DNA from: Dugong dugon
Lineage: Eukaryota; Chordata; Mammalia; Sirenia; Dugongidae
Assembly (NCBI GenBank): GCA_030035585.1
Contig: CM057469.1
Coordinates: 64,435,501-64,499,500, forward strand
Reading direction: 5' to 3'
Length of the DNA stretch: 64,000 nt
Positions 1 to 12,365 of the stretch are shown here, piece after piece. Both the position numbers and the translations under genes were made by a program. How positions within the stretch are numbered: position 1 is the stretch's first letter; each line of letters starts with the position of its first letter. The notes under the pieces are model-generated. The model worked only from the letters and a program-made list of their open reading frames with translations. It made no database searches and was not told the origin of the DNA.

Positions 1-500
1 TATTCTACATTCTTCTCCAGCTCTGTCCAGAACCCTCTGTTGTGATCCTGGTCAGAGCAGTCAGTGGTGGTAGCTGGGCACCATTTAGCTGTACTGGACT
101 CAGGCCGGTGGAGGACTTGGTAGCTGTGGACCATTAGTCCTTCAGACTAATCTTTTCCTTGTATCCTGTTCTCTTCATTCTCCCTTGCTCCCAAAGGGAT
201 GAGACCAGCGGAGTATCTTAGATGGCTGCTCAAAGGCTTTTAATACCCAGACACTACTCACCAAGGTAGACTATAGAACATTGTCTTTATAAACTGTGTT
301 ATGCCAGTAGAGCTAGATGTTCCCCAAGACCATGGTCCCCACAGCCCTCTGCCCAACAATTCAGTCCTTCAGGGAGTTTGGATGTGTCTATGGGGCTTCC
401 ATGACCTTTCCTTATACAAGTTGTGCTAGTTTCCCCTGTATTGTGTATTGTCTCACCCTTCACCCGAGATACCACTAATCTATTGCCTATTTAGTATTCT

Positions 501-525
501 CCCCCCCCCCACCCCTCCCATCCCT
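501..525 (-). other. G-quadruplex-capable G tract in L1#1 3'-UTR
   Basis: On the minus (L1 sense) strand four G runs of at least three lie within 25 nt, separated by one- or two-base loops, about 50 nt downstream of the ORF2 stop. Equivalent tracts occur in L1#2 (43404-43425) and L1#3 (62415-62435). Confidence 0.7.
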
Positions 526-576
526 GGTAATCAACAAAGATTGTTACATTTTGTGTGTGAACTTTCTCATGGGTTT

Positions 577-3500
577 TTACAATAGAGGTCTCATACAATA
601 TTTGTCCTTTTGTGATTGACTTATTTCACTCAGCATAATGTCCTCCAGGTTCATTCATGTTATGAGACGGTTCACAGATTCATTGTTGTTCTTTCTCGTT
701 GCATAGTACTCCATTGTGTGTATGTACCACACCTTGTTTATCCATTCTTCTGTTGATGGGCATCTAGGTTGTTTCCCTCATTTTTCTATTGTGAACAATG
801 TTGCCATGAACATACGTGTGCATATATCTATTCGAGTGACGACTCTTATTACTCTAGGATATATTCCTAGGAGTGGGATTGCTGGATTGAATGGTATGTC
901 TGTTTCTAGCGTTCTGAGGAAGCAAAATATCATTTTCCAAATGCATTCCCACCAGCAGTGCATAAGAGTTCCCATCTCCTGGCAGCCGCTCCAACATTTG
1001 TTATTTCCAGTGTTTTTGATTCATGCCAGTAATGCCGAGGTGAGATGGTATCTCATTGTGGTTTTAATTTGCATTTCTCTAATGGCTAGTGATCGCGAGC
1101 ATTTCCTCATGTGTCTGTTGGCCATTTGAATGTCTTCTCTGGTGAAGTGTCTGTTCATTTCATTTGCTCATTTTTTAATGGGATTATTTGTCTTTCCGTT
1201 GTAGAGGTGTTGGATGTTCTTGTAGGTTAGGGAGATTAGACCTTTGTCTGACTTGTACTGTCAAAAAAATTTTTCCCAGTCTGTAGGATCTCTTTTTACA
1301 CTTTTGGTGAAGTCTTTTGAAGAGCATAGGTGTTTGATTTTTAGAAGATCCCAGTTATCTAGCTTATCTATTGGGGTTTGCGTGTTGATGGTTATGGTTT
1401 GTATCCTGTTAATGCCATGTATTAAGGCCTGTAGTGTTGGTCCTAGTTTTAGGTTTTATATTTAAATCTTTGATCCATTTTGAAGTAGTTTTTGTATACG
1501 GCTTGAGGTATGGGTCCTGTTTCATTTTTTTGCAGATGGATATCCAGTTTTGCCAGCACCATTTGTTAAAAGGACTGTCTTTTCCCCATTTGATGGACTT
1601 TGGGCCCTTGTTGAAGATCAGGTGACTGTAGGTGGATGGATTTACATCTGGGTTCTCAATACTGTTCATTAGTCAATGTATCTGTCGTTGTACCAGTACC
1701 AGGCTGTTTTGACTACTGTAGCTGTATAGTAGGTTCTGAAGTCAGGTAGTGTGAGTCCTCCAACTTTATTCTTCTTCTTCAGTAGTGCTTTACTTATTCG
1801 GGGCTACTTCCCTTTCCATATAAAGTGAATGATTAGTTTTTCCATCTCTTTGAAGAATGTTGTTGGTATTTGGATCGGGATTGCATTGTATCTGTAAATT
1901 TCTTTGGGTAGAATTGTCATTTTCACAATGTGGAGTCTACCTATCCATGAGCATGCTATGTTTTTCCACTTATGTAGATCCCTTTGGGTTTCTTGCAGTA
2001 GTGTTTTGTAGTTTTCTTTGTATAGGTCTTTTACATCCCTGGTTAGATTTATTCCCAAGTATTTTATTTTTTTAGGGGCTATTATAAATGTTATTGTTTT
2101 CCTGATTTCCTTTTCATGATTCCCTTTATTGGTGTATAGGAATCCAACAGATTTTGTATGTTTATCTTGTATCCTGCTACTTTGCTGAATCTTTCTATTA
2201 GTTCCAGTGGATTTCTTGTGGCATCTTTAGGGTTTTCTATGTATAGTATCATATCATCTGCAAACAGGGACAGTTTAACTTCTTCATTACTACTTTGGAT
2301 GCCCTTTATTTCTTTTTCTTGCCATATTGCTCTAGCTAGAACTTCCAGCCCAATGTTCAATAGAAGTGGTGATAAAGGGCATCCTCGTCTGGTTCCTGTT
2401 TTCAAGGGGAACGTTTTCAGCCTATCTCCATTAAGAATGATGCTGGCCATTAGTTTTGCATAGATGCCCTTTATTATGCTGAGAAATTTCCCTTCTATAC
2501 CTATTTGATTGAGAGTTTTTATCAGGAATGGATGATAGACTTTGCCAAATGCCTTTTCTGCATCAATTGAGATGATCATGTGATTCTTTTCTTTCCTTTT
2601 ATTTATGTGGTGGATTACACTGATTGATTTTCTAATGCTGAACCATCCTTGCATACCTGGTATGAATCCTACTTGGTCGTGGTGTATTATTTTTTTGATA
2701 TGATGCTGATTTCTATTGGCTGGAATTTTGTTAAGAATTTTTGCATGTATATTCATGAGAGATATTGGTCTGTAATTTTCTATTTTTGTGATATCTTTGC
2801 CTGGTTTTGGTATCAGCGTTATGCTGGCTTCATAGAATGAATTTGTAAGTGTTGCTTCCTCTTCTATGCTCTGAAATAGCTTGAGTAGTACTGGTACAAG
2901 CTCTTCTGTAAATGTTTGGTAAAATTCTCCAGTGCAGGCATCTGGGCCAGGGCTTTTTTTGGTTGGGAGTTTTTTTAATTACCTTTTCAATCTCTTCTCT
3001 TGTTATGGGTCTGTTCAGATTTTCAACATCACTTTGTTGTAGTTTGGGTAGGCCGTGCGTTTCTAGAAATTTATCCATTTCCTCTAGGTTTTCAAATTTG
3101 TTGGAGTATAGTTTTTCATAATATTCTTTTATAATCCTTTTTATTTCAGTTGGGTCTGTTGTAATGTCTCCCATTTCATTACTTATTTGGGTTATTTGTG
3201 TCCTCTCCTGTGTTTCTTTTGTCAGTCTTGCCAGTAGTTTGTCGATTGTTTCAGAGAACCAACTTTTGGTTTTGTTGATTCTTTCTGTTGTTTTTCTGTT
3301 CTCTATTTCATTTATTTCTGCTCTGATCTTTATTAATGCCTTTCTTCTGGAGGTTGTGGGCATTTTTTTGCTGTTCTCTTTCTATTTGTTTGAGTTCTGT
3401 AGTTAATGTTTTGATTTTGTCCCTTTCGTCTTTTTTGATATGTGCATCTATTGCTATAAATTGTCCTCTGAGGACTGCCTTTGCTGTGTCCCAAAGGTTT

Positions 3501-4353
3501 TGGTATGATGTGTTTTCATTCTCATTTGATTCTAGGAATTTTTTGATTCCATCTCTGATTTCTTCTATTACCCAGTGATGTGTAAGCAGGGTATTATTTA
3601 GTTTCTATGTAATTGATTTTTTTCCTTGCTCTTTCTATTGTTAATTTCTACCTTGATGGCATTGTGGTCAGAGAAGATTCTTTTAATTATCTCAATGATT
3701 TGTATCTTGTTGAGGATTGCTCTGTGGCCTAAGATGTTGTCTATTCTGGAGAATGTTCCATGTGCATTGGAAAAGAATGTGTACTTTGCAGCATTTGGAT
3801 GGAGTGTTCTATATATGTCTACGAGGTCAAGTTGGCTGATTGTGCCCTCTAGGTCTTCTGTATCTTTGCTGAGTTTCTTCTTAGTAGTTCTGTCCTTTAC
3901 TGAGAGTGGTGTGTTGAAGTCTCCTACTATTATTGTGGAACTGTCAGTTTCTCTTTTCAGTGTTGTTAGAGTTTGTTTTATGTATTTTGGAGCCCTGTCA
4001 TTGGGTGCATAGATGTTTATTATGGTTATGTCTTCATGATGGATCATCCCCTTAGTCATTATATAGTGTCCTTCTTTGTCTTTTATTGTAGATTTTGTTT
4101 TAAAGTCTATTTTATCTGAGATTAGAATTGCCACTCCTGCTCTTTTTTGGTGGTTGTTAGCTTGACATATTTTTTTCCAACCTTTGACTTTTAATAAATT
4201 CATGTCTTTGTTTCTAAGGTGTGTCTCTTGTAGACAGCATATTAATGGATCCTGTTTTCTTATCCATTCTGTCACTCTCCATCTCTTTATGGGTGCATTG
4301 AGTCCATTTATATTCAGTGTAATTATTGATAAACGTGAGTTTATTGCTGTCAT
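577..4353 (-). pseudogene. L1#1 ORF2 (endonuclease-reverse transcriptase), disabled
   Basis: This would encode the L1 endonuclease/reverse transcriptase that nicks target DNA and copies L1 RNA in the nucleus. The start is set at the ATG before AINSRLSIITLNINGLN (4353). The endonuclease domain (3598-4353) shows NINGLN, QETH, YAPN, GDFN and SDH motifs in order. After a break come a linker piece (2830-3363) and the RT domain (2091-2756) with the FADDM active-site motif. The frame then shifts (1804-2058 carries [17 protein letters not shown]), and the rest is split among short frames (1409-1669, 778-975). The C-terminal Cys/His motif is only partly kept (HCWWEC near 945). The expected stop is at 577-579. 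The interval is 3777 nt, not far from the usual ~1275 codons. Confidence 0.92.
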
Positions 4354-4771
4354 TTTGTAGTTTTTTTTTTGTGGTGCTGAAGTTTTCTTTGTTCTTCTTA
4401 CTCTCTTGTGATGAGTTACTTTTGTTTGTGGATTTTTTTTCATTTCTTTTGTTTTCTAGGTTTTTTTTTTGTTGAGACTTTATGTTTTTCCTCTTTTTTT
4501 ATGAGTATGTTTGTTAACTTTCTTTGTGGTTACCATAAATTTTACCCTTATCTTTCTAATTTGAAGCAGTCTACCATTACTTGGTATCGCCTTTCCTTCC
4601 TCTCCATTAGAAGGTTCTGTACCAATGCCGTTTATTCCCTCTTTTATTGTTTTGTTATTGTTGTCATTTACTGATTAATGGCTCTGATTCTTTGTTGTAT
4701 ATCTTTTGGTTTTGGATAGTCCTTGAGAGTTCATTTCCTAGATTGGTATCTGGCTGGTACAATCCTGTGTC

Positions 4772-5820
4772 CTAAATTTTGCCTGTGAGCTGAAGCTGTT
4801 TTTCCTCAGATTGAAGAACTCCCTTTAATAATTTTTGTAAGTTTAGTTTGACTTTTACACATTCCCTTAATTTGTGTTTATCTGGAAATGACCTAATTTC
4901 ATCATCAGATTTGAATGAGAGTTTTGCAGGATATATTATTTGTGGCTGGCAATTTTTTTCTTTTAAGATTTTATATATGTCATCCCATTGCCTTCTTGCC
5001 TGCATGGTTTCTGCCGAATAATCTGAGCTTAGTCTTATTGTTTCTCCTCTGTATGTGACTTCTTGTTTTTCACAAGCTGCTCTCAGGATTCTTTGTTTGT
5101 CTTTGGTTTTTGTGAGTGTGATTATGATATGCCTTGGTGATTTTCTTTTGGGGTCTCTCCTATGTGGGAATTCGTTGAGCTTCTTGGATGGCCAGCTTTT
5201 CATCTTTCATGATATTGGGGAAGTTTTCTGTCAGTAGTTCTTCAGTGATACTCTCTGTGTTTTCTGTTTTCTTCCCCTGTTTTGGAATTCCAATCACTCA
5301 CAGATTTTTGCTTTTGATTATATCCCACATAACTGTCAGGGTATCTTCTTTTTTCTTTGTTCTTTTTTCTGAGTTTTCCTGAAGCAGAGTTGTATCCAAA
5401 TGTTTGTCTTCAATTCCACTGATCCTGTCTTCCACTATTTCAGATTTGCTTCTCAGCCCTTCTATGACACTGTCCATTTCTGAAATCTTGTTGTTTATCT
5501 TTTGGATTTCTAACTGTTGTCTTTGTATAATTTTTAGTTGTGAGTCTATTTTGGCATTTTGTTCCTGCATTATTTTCCTGAAGTCTTCCAATTTTTTGTC
5601 TGCATTTTCCATGAATTTGTCTATTTTTACCTCATGTTTGTAAGCTTTTTGCCTCCTTTCTTGGAGATTTCTTAGTATTTGAGATTTGAATTCCCTATCA
5701 GGTAGTTCTAGTGCATTTTATTCCCCTGGAATGTCATCTGGTGTTTTATTTTGGATGCCTAGTGGAACCATCCTGTCCTGTTGTTGGAAATGTTTTGATA
5801 TTGTCTGCTTTCTTCGGCAT
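4772..5820 (-). pseudogene. L1#1 ORF1 (RNA-binding chaperone), disabled
   Basis: ORF1 protein forms trimers that coat L1 RNA in the cytoplasm. The start ATG at 5818-5820 begins MPKKADNIKTF. The coiled-coil segment (5298-5612) is rich in heptad Leu/Ile/Lys (QLKIIQRQQLEIQKINNKI). It ends in an in-frame TGA at 5298-5300, just before the IGIPK start of the RRM. The RRM/C-terminal part is open at 4772-5203 and has RHIIITLTKTKDKQRILRAA and the typical ETMQARRQWDDIYKILKEKN region. About 349 codons would be expected, against 338 in the human protein. The stop is at 4772. The TGA alone would separate oligomerisation from RNA binding. Confidence 0.9.
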
Positions 5821-7440
5821 TCAGTAGTTATTTTTCTCATTTATTGTGTGTAGATTTGTTTGTTTCATACCTTTTTTTTTTTGAAAATTTGACTACGTTT
5901 GACCAGGTGGACTGTGTGTTCTTTGTTGTTTGCTCTTCTGTGGGCACAATACTTTTCTCCTCTTTCTCCAATTGGCAGGGTCAGTCACTCAGATGTGGTA
6001 TGGCAGGGTAGGTGTAGCTGAAGAGGAGTTACTGGGATGGGTTGTTTGTGGCTCTTACTACAGCCACCAGGGTGGGTCAGTAATCAGTACAGGGCAGGTT
6101 CCAGTGCTGCTTGGTTGTGTGATGTTATGTGCATGTTGCAGGTAGGCAGGATGTAGTGGAGAGATTGTTATGTGTGGAGCTAAGATGGATATGGGAAAGA
6201 GGAGTGATGAACAGGAGCCAAAAACGTACAAACAATCAAAAAAAATGCTAGGGGCGCTTGCCGTTGGAGTGGAGAGATGAGAGAGTATGAAATAGAGAAA
6301 AACAGAAAGGGGAAGAGGAAGAAAAGATAAGAAAAGAATGAATAAATAAAAATGGGAAAGGTTAAAGAACCATAAAGTTCCCAGAGATCCCACGAGTGCA
6401 GTCTGGGGAAGTCACTCTCAGGTGTTGCAGTACAGCCTGGCTAGAAGGCATAGAGGTATACAACGTCATTATTCGGGGAACAGAAAGAGAAGGAAGATAT
6501 AGAGAGACGAGAAACTGAGTAATGAAGAAAGACAAAAAAGGAAAAAGAGGGAAAAGAAAACAAAACAAATTAAAAGAAAAAAAAAAAGAACAAGAAAAGC
6601 CCTCCAAAAAACAGAAAAAAAATACCAGCAAAAAAGGAAATGTCCTCAGGGATCCCTCTGCATGTCTGTGCAAGCTGAGGGGGTAGTCTCCTTGCCACGT
6701 AGCACTCCTGGCCAGAAAGGGCTCCCAACTCAAGAAAAGGAAAAGAAAACAAAGAAACAATTCAAAACAAACAAATGAACAAAAGCCCCAGGATCCCACC
6801 AGTGCAGTAGCCCTGACCGGGAAGCAGCTTCACACTTGAACGAACGAAGCTCCACAGCCCCTCACAAAGAAGCAAAGATGGCACAGGGAGCTAGGTGTTT
6901 GAGCAAAAAGATGGGGAGGTGGTGAGAGGTAAGGAAGAAATCAAAAGAAACAGGAAAAAAAAGCAACACCAGCAGCCAACAAATGGCACTCAGAGAGCCG
7001 GCCCATTTGGGTGGGTGGAATCCAAGCAGTCAGTGTTTCCCGGACAAGAGATTGTTGCCACGGGAAGCAGAGGAGGCCGAGTGGGGGTGAAGAAGGGTGG
7101 GGTGTGGGAAAGCATATATCGCAAATTACTGGTTGTTTTGTCTCCTGCTGGAAGCTCCATGAAGCTGCTTTCTCGTACCCCATTTGCTGGTCTACCATAG
7201 GAGTCCAAGATGGCAGATCCGTGCTGCATTAGCTAGTAGTGGACCTCTGCATGAATCTCTCCTCGCTCTCCGTTCTCTGTCAGTTTTCTCACTCCATTTG
7301 GTGCTTGGCTGAGTTCTTTCTCTTCATTTATGTTTTAGGGTTTCAGGATTGTTGTTTTCTCTGTTTGGCTTAGTTTTTCGGATCTTTGCTGTGGAGGGAC
7401 GTCATGGTGCTTCTGCCTAAAGCGCCATTTTGCCAGAAGT
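5821..7440 (-). promoter_or_regulatory. L1#1 5'-UTR with a single 266-bp-type unit
   Basis: This is the L1 5'-UTR, expected to hold the internal Pol II promoter; no promoter motif was proven. It has two visible parts: a strong polypyrimidine tract on the L1 sense strand (about 6280-6640, seen as A/G runs on the plus strand) and one copy of a module at about 6855-7125 that starts cagcccctca and contains GC-rich blocks. L1#2 carries the same module twice. The distal ~300 bp (7130-7440) match the distal end of L1#2. Confidence 0.75.
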
Positions 7441-7534
7441 CTCATACTATTTTTTGAAAAGATTAAATGAGGACAGTTTATTTACCAGTTCAAATGCAGG
7501 AGATAAATGCTTTTGCTATTTTCAGTAAATAACA

Positions 7535-7640
7535 AAAGTAACTGAAGCTCAGAGAAGTTCAGATAACTGCTCCATGTCCCACAGGTAGTGAGGGAGAGAG
7601 CTAGGCTTCAATCCTAGATTCCCAGCCCATACTCTTCATC
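7535..7640 (-). repeat. MIR fragment
   Basis: Reads as the reverse complement of the MIR core: ctgaagctcagagaagtt, then a form of ggtcacacagctagtaag and attcccagcccatactct. Diverged and truncated. Confidence 0.7.
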
Positions 7641-7859
7641 ACTGCTTGGAGTGGTCATAGAAGAAGGTATTTCAAGGACCGAGTACTACTGTTATTTCTC
7701 CTCTGAAAGATACCTGACCTCTGTTCTACTCAGATCCCTTCTTACAGACCCTCATGTGTGTGCAGGAAGTGGGAGAAGCAGGCCATTTCAAATGTCTAGC
7801 TCAGTATTTCCTTTCTTAGGCCAAGGTCGTCATTAACCCGAAGTTTACAGTAGGAGTGG

Positions 7860-8098
7860 TCAGTTATGACATTCTGGTGCCAAATGCCTGAGTTCAAGTT
7901 CAACCACCCATTGAATGTGCCACTTTTGGGAAATTACTTAGCCTAAATTTCTCATTTAATTGGTGATGGTAACAATTCTCAATTCACAGCATGGTTATAT
8001 GGATTGGATTTGACAATTTGTGTGCTTGGGACAGTGATAGTAAGTATTAGTTTTAGTGCATAGTAAATATTTGATAAATGTTAGTCATTGTTATTACT
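7860..8098 (+). repeat. MIR element
   Basis: Shows the MIR order on the plus strand: a 'ctgagttcaagttcaa' tRNA-like region, a 'gggaaattacttagcct' core, then 'gtgcatagtaaatattt' and 'gataaatgttag' near the 3' end. Confidence 0.7.
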
Positions 8099-9949
8099 TC
8101 CCTTCACTAAGTGCAAGAAAGGGAGGCTTGTTGTGATGTACTACCCAAATGGTTAAACAGGAAGAATACAGAGGCTTCTTTATACTGAATGTAGTTTTCT
8201 TTATAATGTTCCACCTTCCTGCAAGATTATATGACCACATTACCTGTTTGTCTGGTAGCAAGAATGTACAAGCCACTAAGGATGCAGTTCATGAAAAGGT
8301 ACAATTTTGTTTACAAAAAGTCTGAGGTCAATCCCCCATGGTTGGTATATATTATCACAGAGCTAAGAAACTTTCGGGCAAAAGTATAATGAATGTACAG
8401 ATAGTTCCGAGTTATTAACTATTTGGCTTGAGACAAACTGCACTTTCGACGGTCCTTTTTTTTTACATCTTATTGTTAGTAATATGTACTACATACAGTG
8501 TTGCAGAGCATAATTTGCTGACATTATCATTCTCATGTCAACCCCCAAAGACAAATAAAAACCAGATTTATAAAGATACTGTTAATAAAAGACAGTAATA
8601 ATGAAAATTAAAAACAAAATGAGGTATTCAACTTACCTCAAAACCGAGTTACTAAGCAGTCGTTGGAATGGAACACTGTGGTAAGTCAGGGATGACCTGT
8701 AATGGGGCTCTTACGTACACTCCCTCTCTTGAGTTATCTGCAGAGTCTGACTCTGACTATCCTGGTTAATTATCTTCCTTGGAAAATGCATTTTCTAACT
8801 GGTACTTAAGACCTCAATGATGTAATACTACTGATGACTGTGGTAATTTCAGCACATAGTAATTCATTAGTCACATTCATTTTTAATATATTATATTCAT
8901 ATTTTCATGTTCATCCAGAAAGACTAACAATTTCTGATCACTGTCTGCAACACATGGCTCTAATAACAAGTCTTGCTGTGCCAATTTTTTTTTTTTATAT
9001 AAAGATGCATAGGTTGTTGAGTAGTTTAGATATTCTAAGATTAAGCTGATGAGATCAGGCAAGTCTGACTGCTTTGTTTCTAGAAGTCAAACAGACTATA
9101 AATTTACAGGATATAAGTAGTTCAGTTAGACAGTGAGGCACCACTGGGGAGACAGATGCTTATTAAGTTCCTGGATTAATGCAGCAGTGGTGTGCGGGAT
9201 GCTGCTTCCAGGGCTGAGGCTCTCAGCTATAGGATTTGGATATCACAGTTGTGGTTGCTGTGAGAAGTACCAATTACTGGTGTTTTTGTTTGTTTGTTTG
9301 TTGATAGTTTGCTGTATTTAAGACTTAAAAAAAAATGTTCTTGTTGTATCAATTCCATTACAGATTTGCAGGAAGGAAAAATCTTAAAGGAACAATTAAG
9401 ATTTTGAATTAATCGTATAGAAAAGTTGGGAAAATATGGCCAAAACCACTGTTCCTTCTAATTCTTAGGTTACTGATACTTATCAACTGTTTTTGTGTGT
9501 GTGTTGCATGGAAATAGCCTAAAAGACAAAACAAAACAAAACATTCTTAAGACAGGTTAATTACTTTTCTAGTGAATCTCTTTCTTCCTTTCTCCTTTCC
9601 TTTTTGTTCTCTTCCTTTTCCTTTTAGTTTTTTCTTCCTCTCCTCTGTTTCTTTCTTTTGACCTTGCCTTTTTTTTTTTTTTTAAAAATTAAATTTCTAT
9701 TCCCATGCCTTTCTATCTCTGAGTTGTGAAGGACAGTAGATATAGACCCTTATGTTAGTCCTGATTCTGCCAAGCATTCTTGCCAACCCTCCACCATGCC
9801 CTTTGCTACTGGGATAAAGTACACTTTGCAGGAAGATAAACAAACCTGATGTTTGAAGAGAATCTGGCTCCACATGTGACTCTAACATGAGAGATTGTTT
9901 ACTACATCAGCATTTCTTCACAAGACCTATGCTTGCAAGGACAAAATCG
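8099..9949. other. Intergenic stretch, no gene seen
   Basis: No coding frame with recognisable content. Low-complexity parts are T runs near 8457 and 8985, a (GTTT)n run near 9285-9300, and a pyrimidine-rich tract at about 9573-9690. Confidence 0.6.
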
Positions 9950-10130
9950 CATCATTCTGTTATTCATTCAGTCAACAGAGAGCTACCAAGAAATGACTCA
10001 GTGTCATGCACTGTGCTCCTCACAGTAATCAAGACAGGAAGCCAGAGGTCCCTACCCTCATGGAGTTTACAGAGCTATCATATGCAAAATTATTTGTAAA
10101 TAACATTGTTATATATTTATTGTATTATTG
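9950..10130 (+). repeat. Ancient interspersed repeat fragment (family uncertain)
   Basis: Contains the recurring mammalian motif order 'attcattcagtcaacag', 'catgcactgtgctcc', 'cctcatggagtttac'. The same family, in longer form, occurs at 59105-60480. I cannot name it safely. Confidence 0.45.
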
Positions 10131-10228
10131 GAAACATTTTTATTCTCAAAGGCATTCATGGAAAGGGTTGCATTAATAGGGAAGTCACATTCTAAAGCTC
10201 AACATTATTACATGTGTCCTTCTTGATA

Positions 10229-10430
10229 GTGATAGCAGTTAACATTTATTGAACACTTACTATGTGCCAGGCACTGTTCCAGGGTTTCTAGTAGCAATAT
10301 TTTATTTTATTTTCATAACAACTTAAAGAGGTAAATACTCTTATTTTCCTCATTTTACAGACAAGAAAACTGGGACACAGGATATTTAAATAACTGGCCC
10401 AAGATCATACAGCTCTAAATAGTAGCAAGT
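10229..10430 (-). repeat. MIR element
   Basis: Well preserved reverse-complement MIR: 'aacatttattgaacactt', 'actatgtgccaggcactg', 'cattttacagacaag', then 'cccaagatcatacagctc'. Confidence 0.85.
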
Positions 10431-11002
10431 TACAAATCAAAATCTGGATGTTGAAAAAAAAATCACAACACAATAAAATCAGAAGCAATAAGGGGTTGTA
10501 AACAGCTGGGAATACTTGACTGGAGAGAGGATTTGACTCTTCTAGTGAGCTACCCTCTGCATTGGCCTCATGGGCAGAGTACTCTAAATACTGAGAAAAT
10601 GGTAAATGAAAAGACACGGGTAAAGTGGGTAAACGGTGAATCGCACTTTGTTTGCTGATAATTTTTAAAATATATCTGCAGGAGGAGTTGATGCATAAAG
10701 AAGATGAGAAACAAGCCAGTAAAGGAAAGTTTGCAACCCAATCATCAGCAGAAGGTTAGCAAAATAGGGCATGTACCCCCTCCAGAGAACCTTGTTCATA
10801 GGATCTTTTTAATATCAGGTAAGAGAGAAAGGAGCAAGCCTATCAAATGAGGGTCTCCAGTCCTGCTTCCTATAGACAATTTCTTTATAGAAATGGCTAA
10901 TTTCTGATCATCCCCAGTTCTTAACCATGGTGGCTAATTAAAGGATATTATAGTTTAATATGGATTGAGTAGAAGATTTAGATGATTTTGTATATATAAG
11001 TA
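10431..11002. other. Intergenic stretch, nothing recognised
   Basis: No known repeat or coding frame was identified here by eye. Confidence 0.5.
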
Positions 11003-11203
11003 AAGTCCCTGGGTGGTGCAAATGGTTAAGCGCTTGGCTGCTAATCAAAAGTTTGGAGGTTTGAGTCCACCCAAAGATGCCTTGGAATAAAGGGCTGGTG
11101 ATCTACTTCTGAAAAATCAACCACTGAATACCCTATGAAACAGTTCTACTCTGACACACATGGGGTCGTCATGAGTGAGAGTTGACTCAATGGCAGCAGT
11201 TTC
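11003..11203 (+). repeat. AfroSINE, 'gtccctggg / tctgaaaaatca' type
   Basis: tRNA-like head gtccctgggtggtgcaaa with an A-box-like segment, B-box-like ggtttgagtccac, the body marker ctacttctgaaaaatcaa, and tail tggggtcgtcatgagt followed by gttgactcaatggcagc. This is the body type with 'gagcacagttctactctgac' rather than the 'gaaagatgtggcagtctgc' type. Confidence 0.9.
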
Positions 11204-11985
11204 TTATTATATGTAAACAGAAGGATATTAAAGAATTATAGGAAAAATGTTATCTGGAGCGCACATGTGTGACGTGTGTATGTAAAAGTCCCTTGTTGCT
11301 TAAGAAAAAAACAAAAACAAAAGAAAACAAAAAAACGCATATCAAGGCAGTTCTTGGTGGATTTTTAATTATATAGCAGGTGTCAGTCCATTTTCCTTTA
11401 GGTCAGTTTCTCTCCTCATATAACTAAGTAACTTGTTTAAGTCTTTGGAACACTCTAAAGCTAAAATCTCCTAAAATATTTTAATTTTTAAAGTAATTGT
11501 AGGTGTGATATCAACATTACAGAAACTCAAGTCTTGTAAAACTAAAATCATGATATGCAAAACAAGCTACATACATTCCCATCTGCAGAAGTGTTAGCCT
11601 TCCTATGAGGGCTGATGTGTTATTGCGTTGTAGAAAGCCAAACTCATTTACATTTGTTGAACAAATACAATGGTTTATAAACCATTCAAACACTATGAAA
11701 CCCTGAGTTTAAAAAATTGTTCACACAATCCAAATGAAGGATAGCTTGGCAGGAGCTGTTGAACAGTTGGGGGCAATCTAGTGCGTGGAATATGGCTTAT
11801 TCCATAGCTTTGATTGGTGAATAATTTAGCCAAAATTCACAAGATAGCTGTAATGCTTTCTTCACCCTGCATGAAGAAAGCCAATCATTAATCCTGGTCA
11901 TACAGGTGAAGGTTTGGCTTTTATCTATAATGTCAATGTTCAGAGGCCCTTAGTTTTCCTGGGGAACCGCTAAACTTTGCACGGT
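11204..11985. other. Intergenic stretch, nothing recognised
   Basis: AT-rich DNA with an A-rich run near 11305-11335. No repeat family or gene recognised. Confidence 0.5.
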
Positions 11986-11989
11986 TTTC

Positions 11990-12365
11990 ATAAATACTGT
12001 TACTATAGTAGATTGCATTCTTGTTCCTAATTGTTTACAGCCCTTCCTGTAAGAGGATTGCACTTCCTGCCCCATGTGACTTGCTTTGGCCGATAAGATT
12101 GGAGTGGAAGTGAAATGTGACTTAGCAGTCACTTTACGAGCCCTCATGTGGTTTCACCACTGCTCGTTTGCCTTTGATTCAAGAATGGAATGTCCCAGGT
12201 AGAGGCTGCCCCTTAAGCCTGGTCCCAGGAATGAAGAAGATATGAAGCAAAGCCAAGACCAAACCATGATGGATATGTAGTGTAACTAAAAAAAACTGTT
12301 GTACGCCACTGAGATTTTGAGGGTCATTTGTTACTGCAGCACAATGTAGCTTAAGCTGATTGATA
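11990..12365 (+). repeat. Ancient LTR-like repeat
   Basis: The 3' part reads like the end of an old mammalian LTR: 'aggtagaggctgcccctt', 'cactgagattttgagggt', 'catttgttactgcagca' and a terminal 'ctgattgatatgaca'. The exact family and the left boundary are unsure. Confidence 0.5.

Larger units (their letters stand above)
1..7440 (-). mobile_element. L1#1: near full-length LINE-1, 3' end off the left edge
   Basis: Read on the minus strand, this is a 5'-UTR (about 5821-7440), ORF1 (4772-5820), a short intergenic stretch, ORF2 (577-4353) and a 3'-UTR that runs off the window at base 1. Comparison with the third L1 here suggests roughly 0.9 kb of 3'-UTR and the poly(A) lie to the left. The 5' end is near the gccattttgcc at about 7423-7434; unrelated sequence follows. 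Both ORFs are broken by stops and frameshifts, so the copy is not autonomous. Plus-strand open frames in this interval are antisense shadows of ORF1 and ORF2. Confidence 0.95.

Noticed and set aside
3626-4012. Long plus-strand open frame opposite the L1 ORF2 endonuclease
   Set aside because: It is the antisense shadow of a strong coding frame; its product is hydrophobic and low in complexity. The same applies to plus-strand frames at 2158-2463, 45097-45447, 46101-46523, 48351-48776 and others within the L1s.
6058-6799. Minus-strand F/L/S-rich frames in the L1#1 5'-UTR
   Set aside because: They follow from the sense-strand polypyrimidine tract (poly-Phe/Leu/Ser) and match no protein; likewise 49212-49769.
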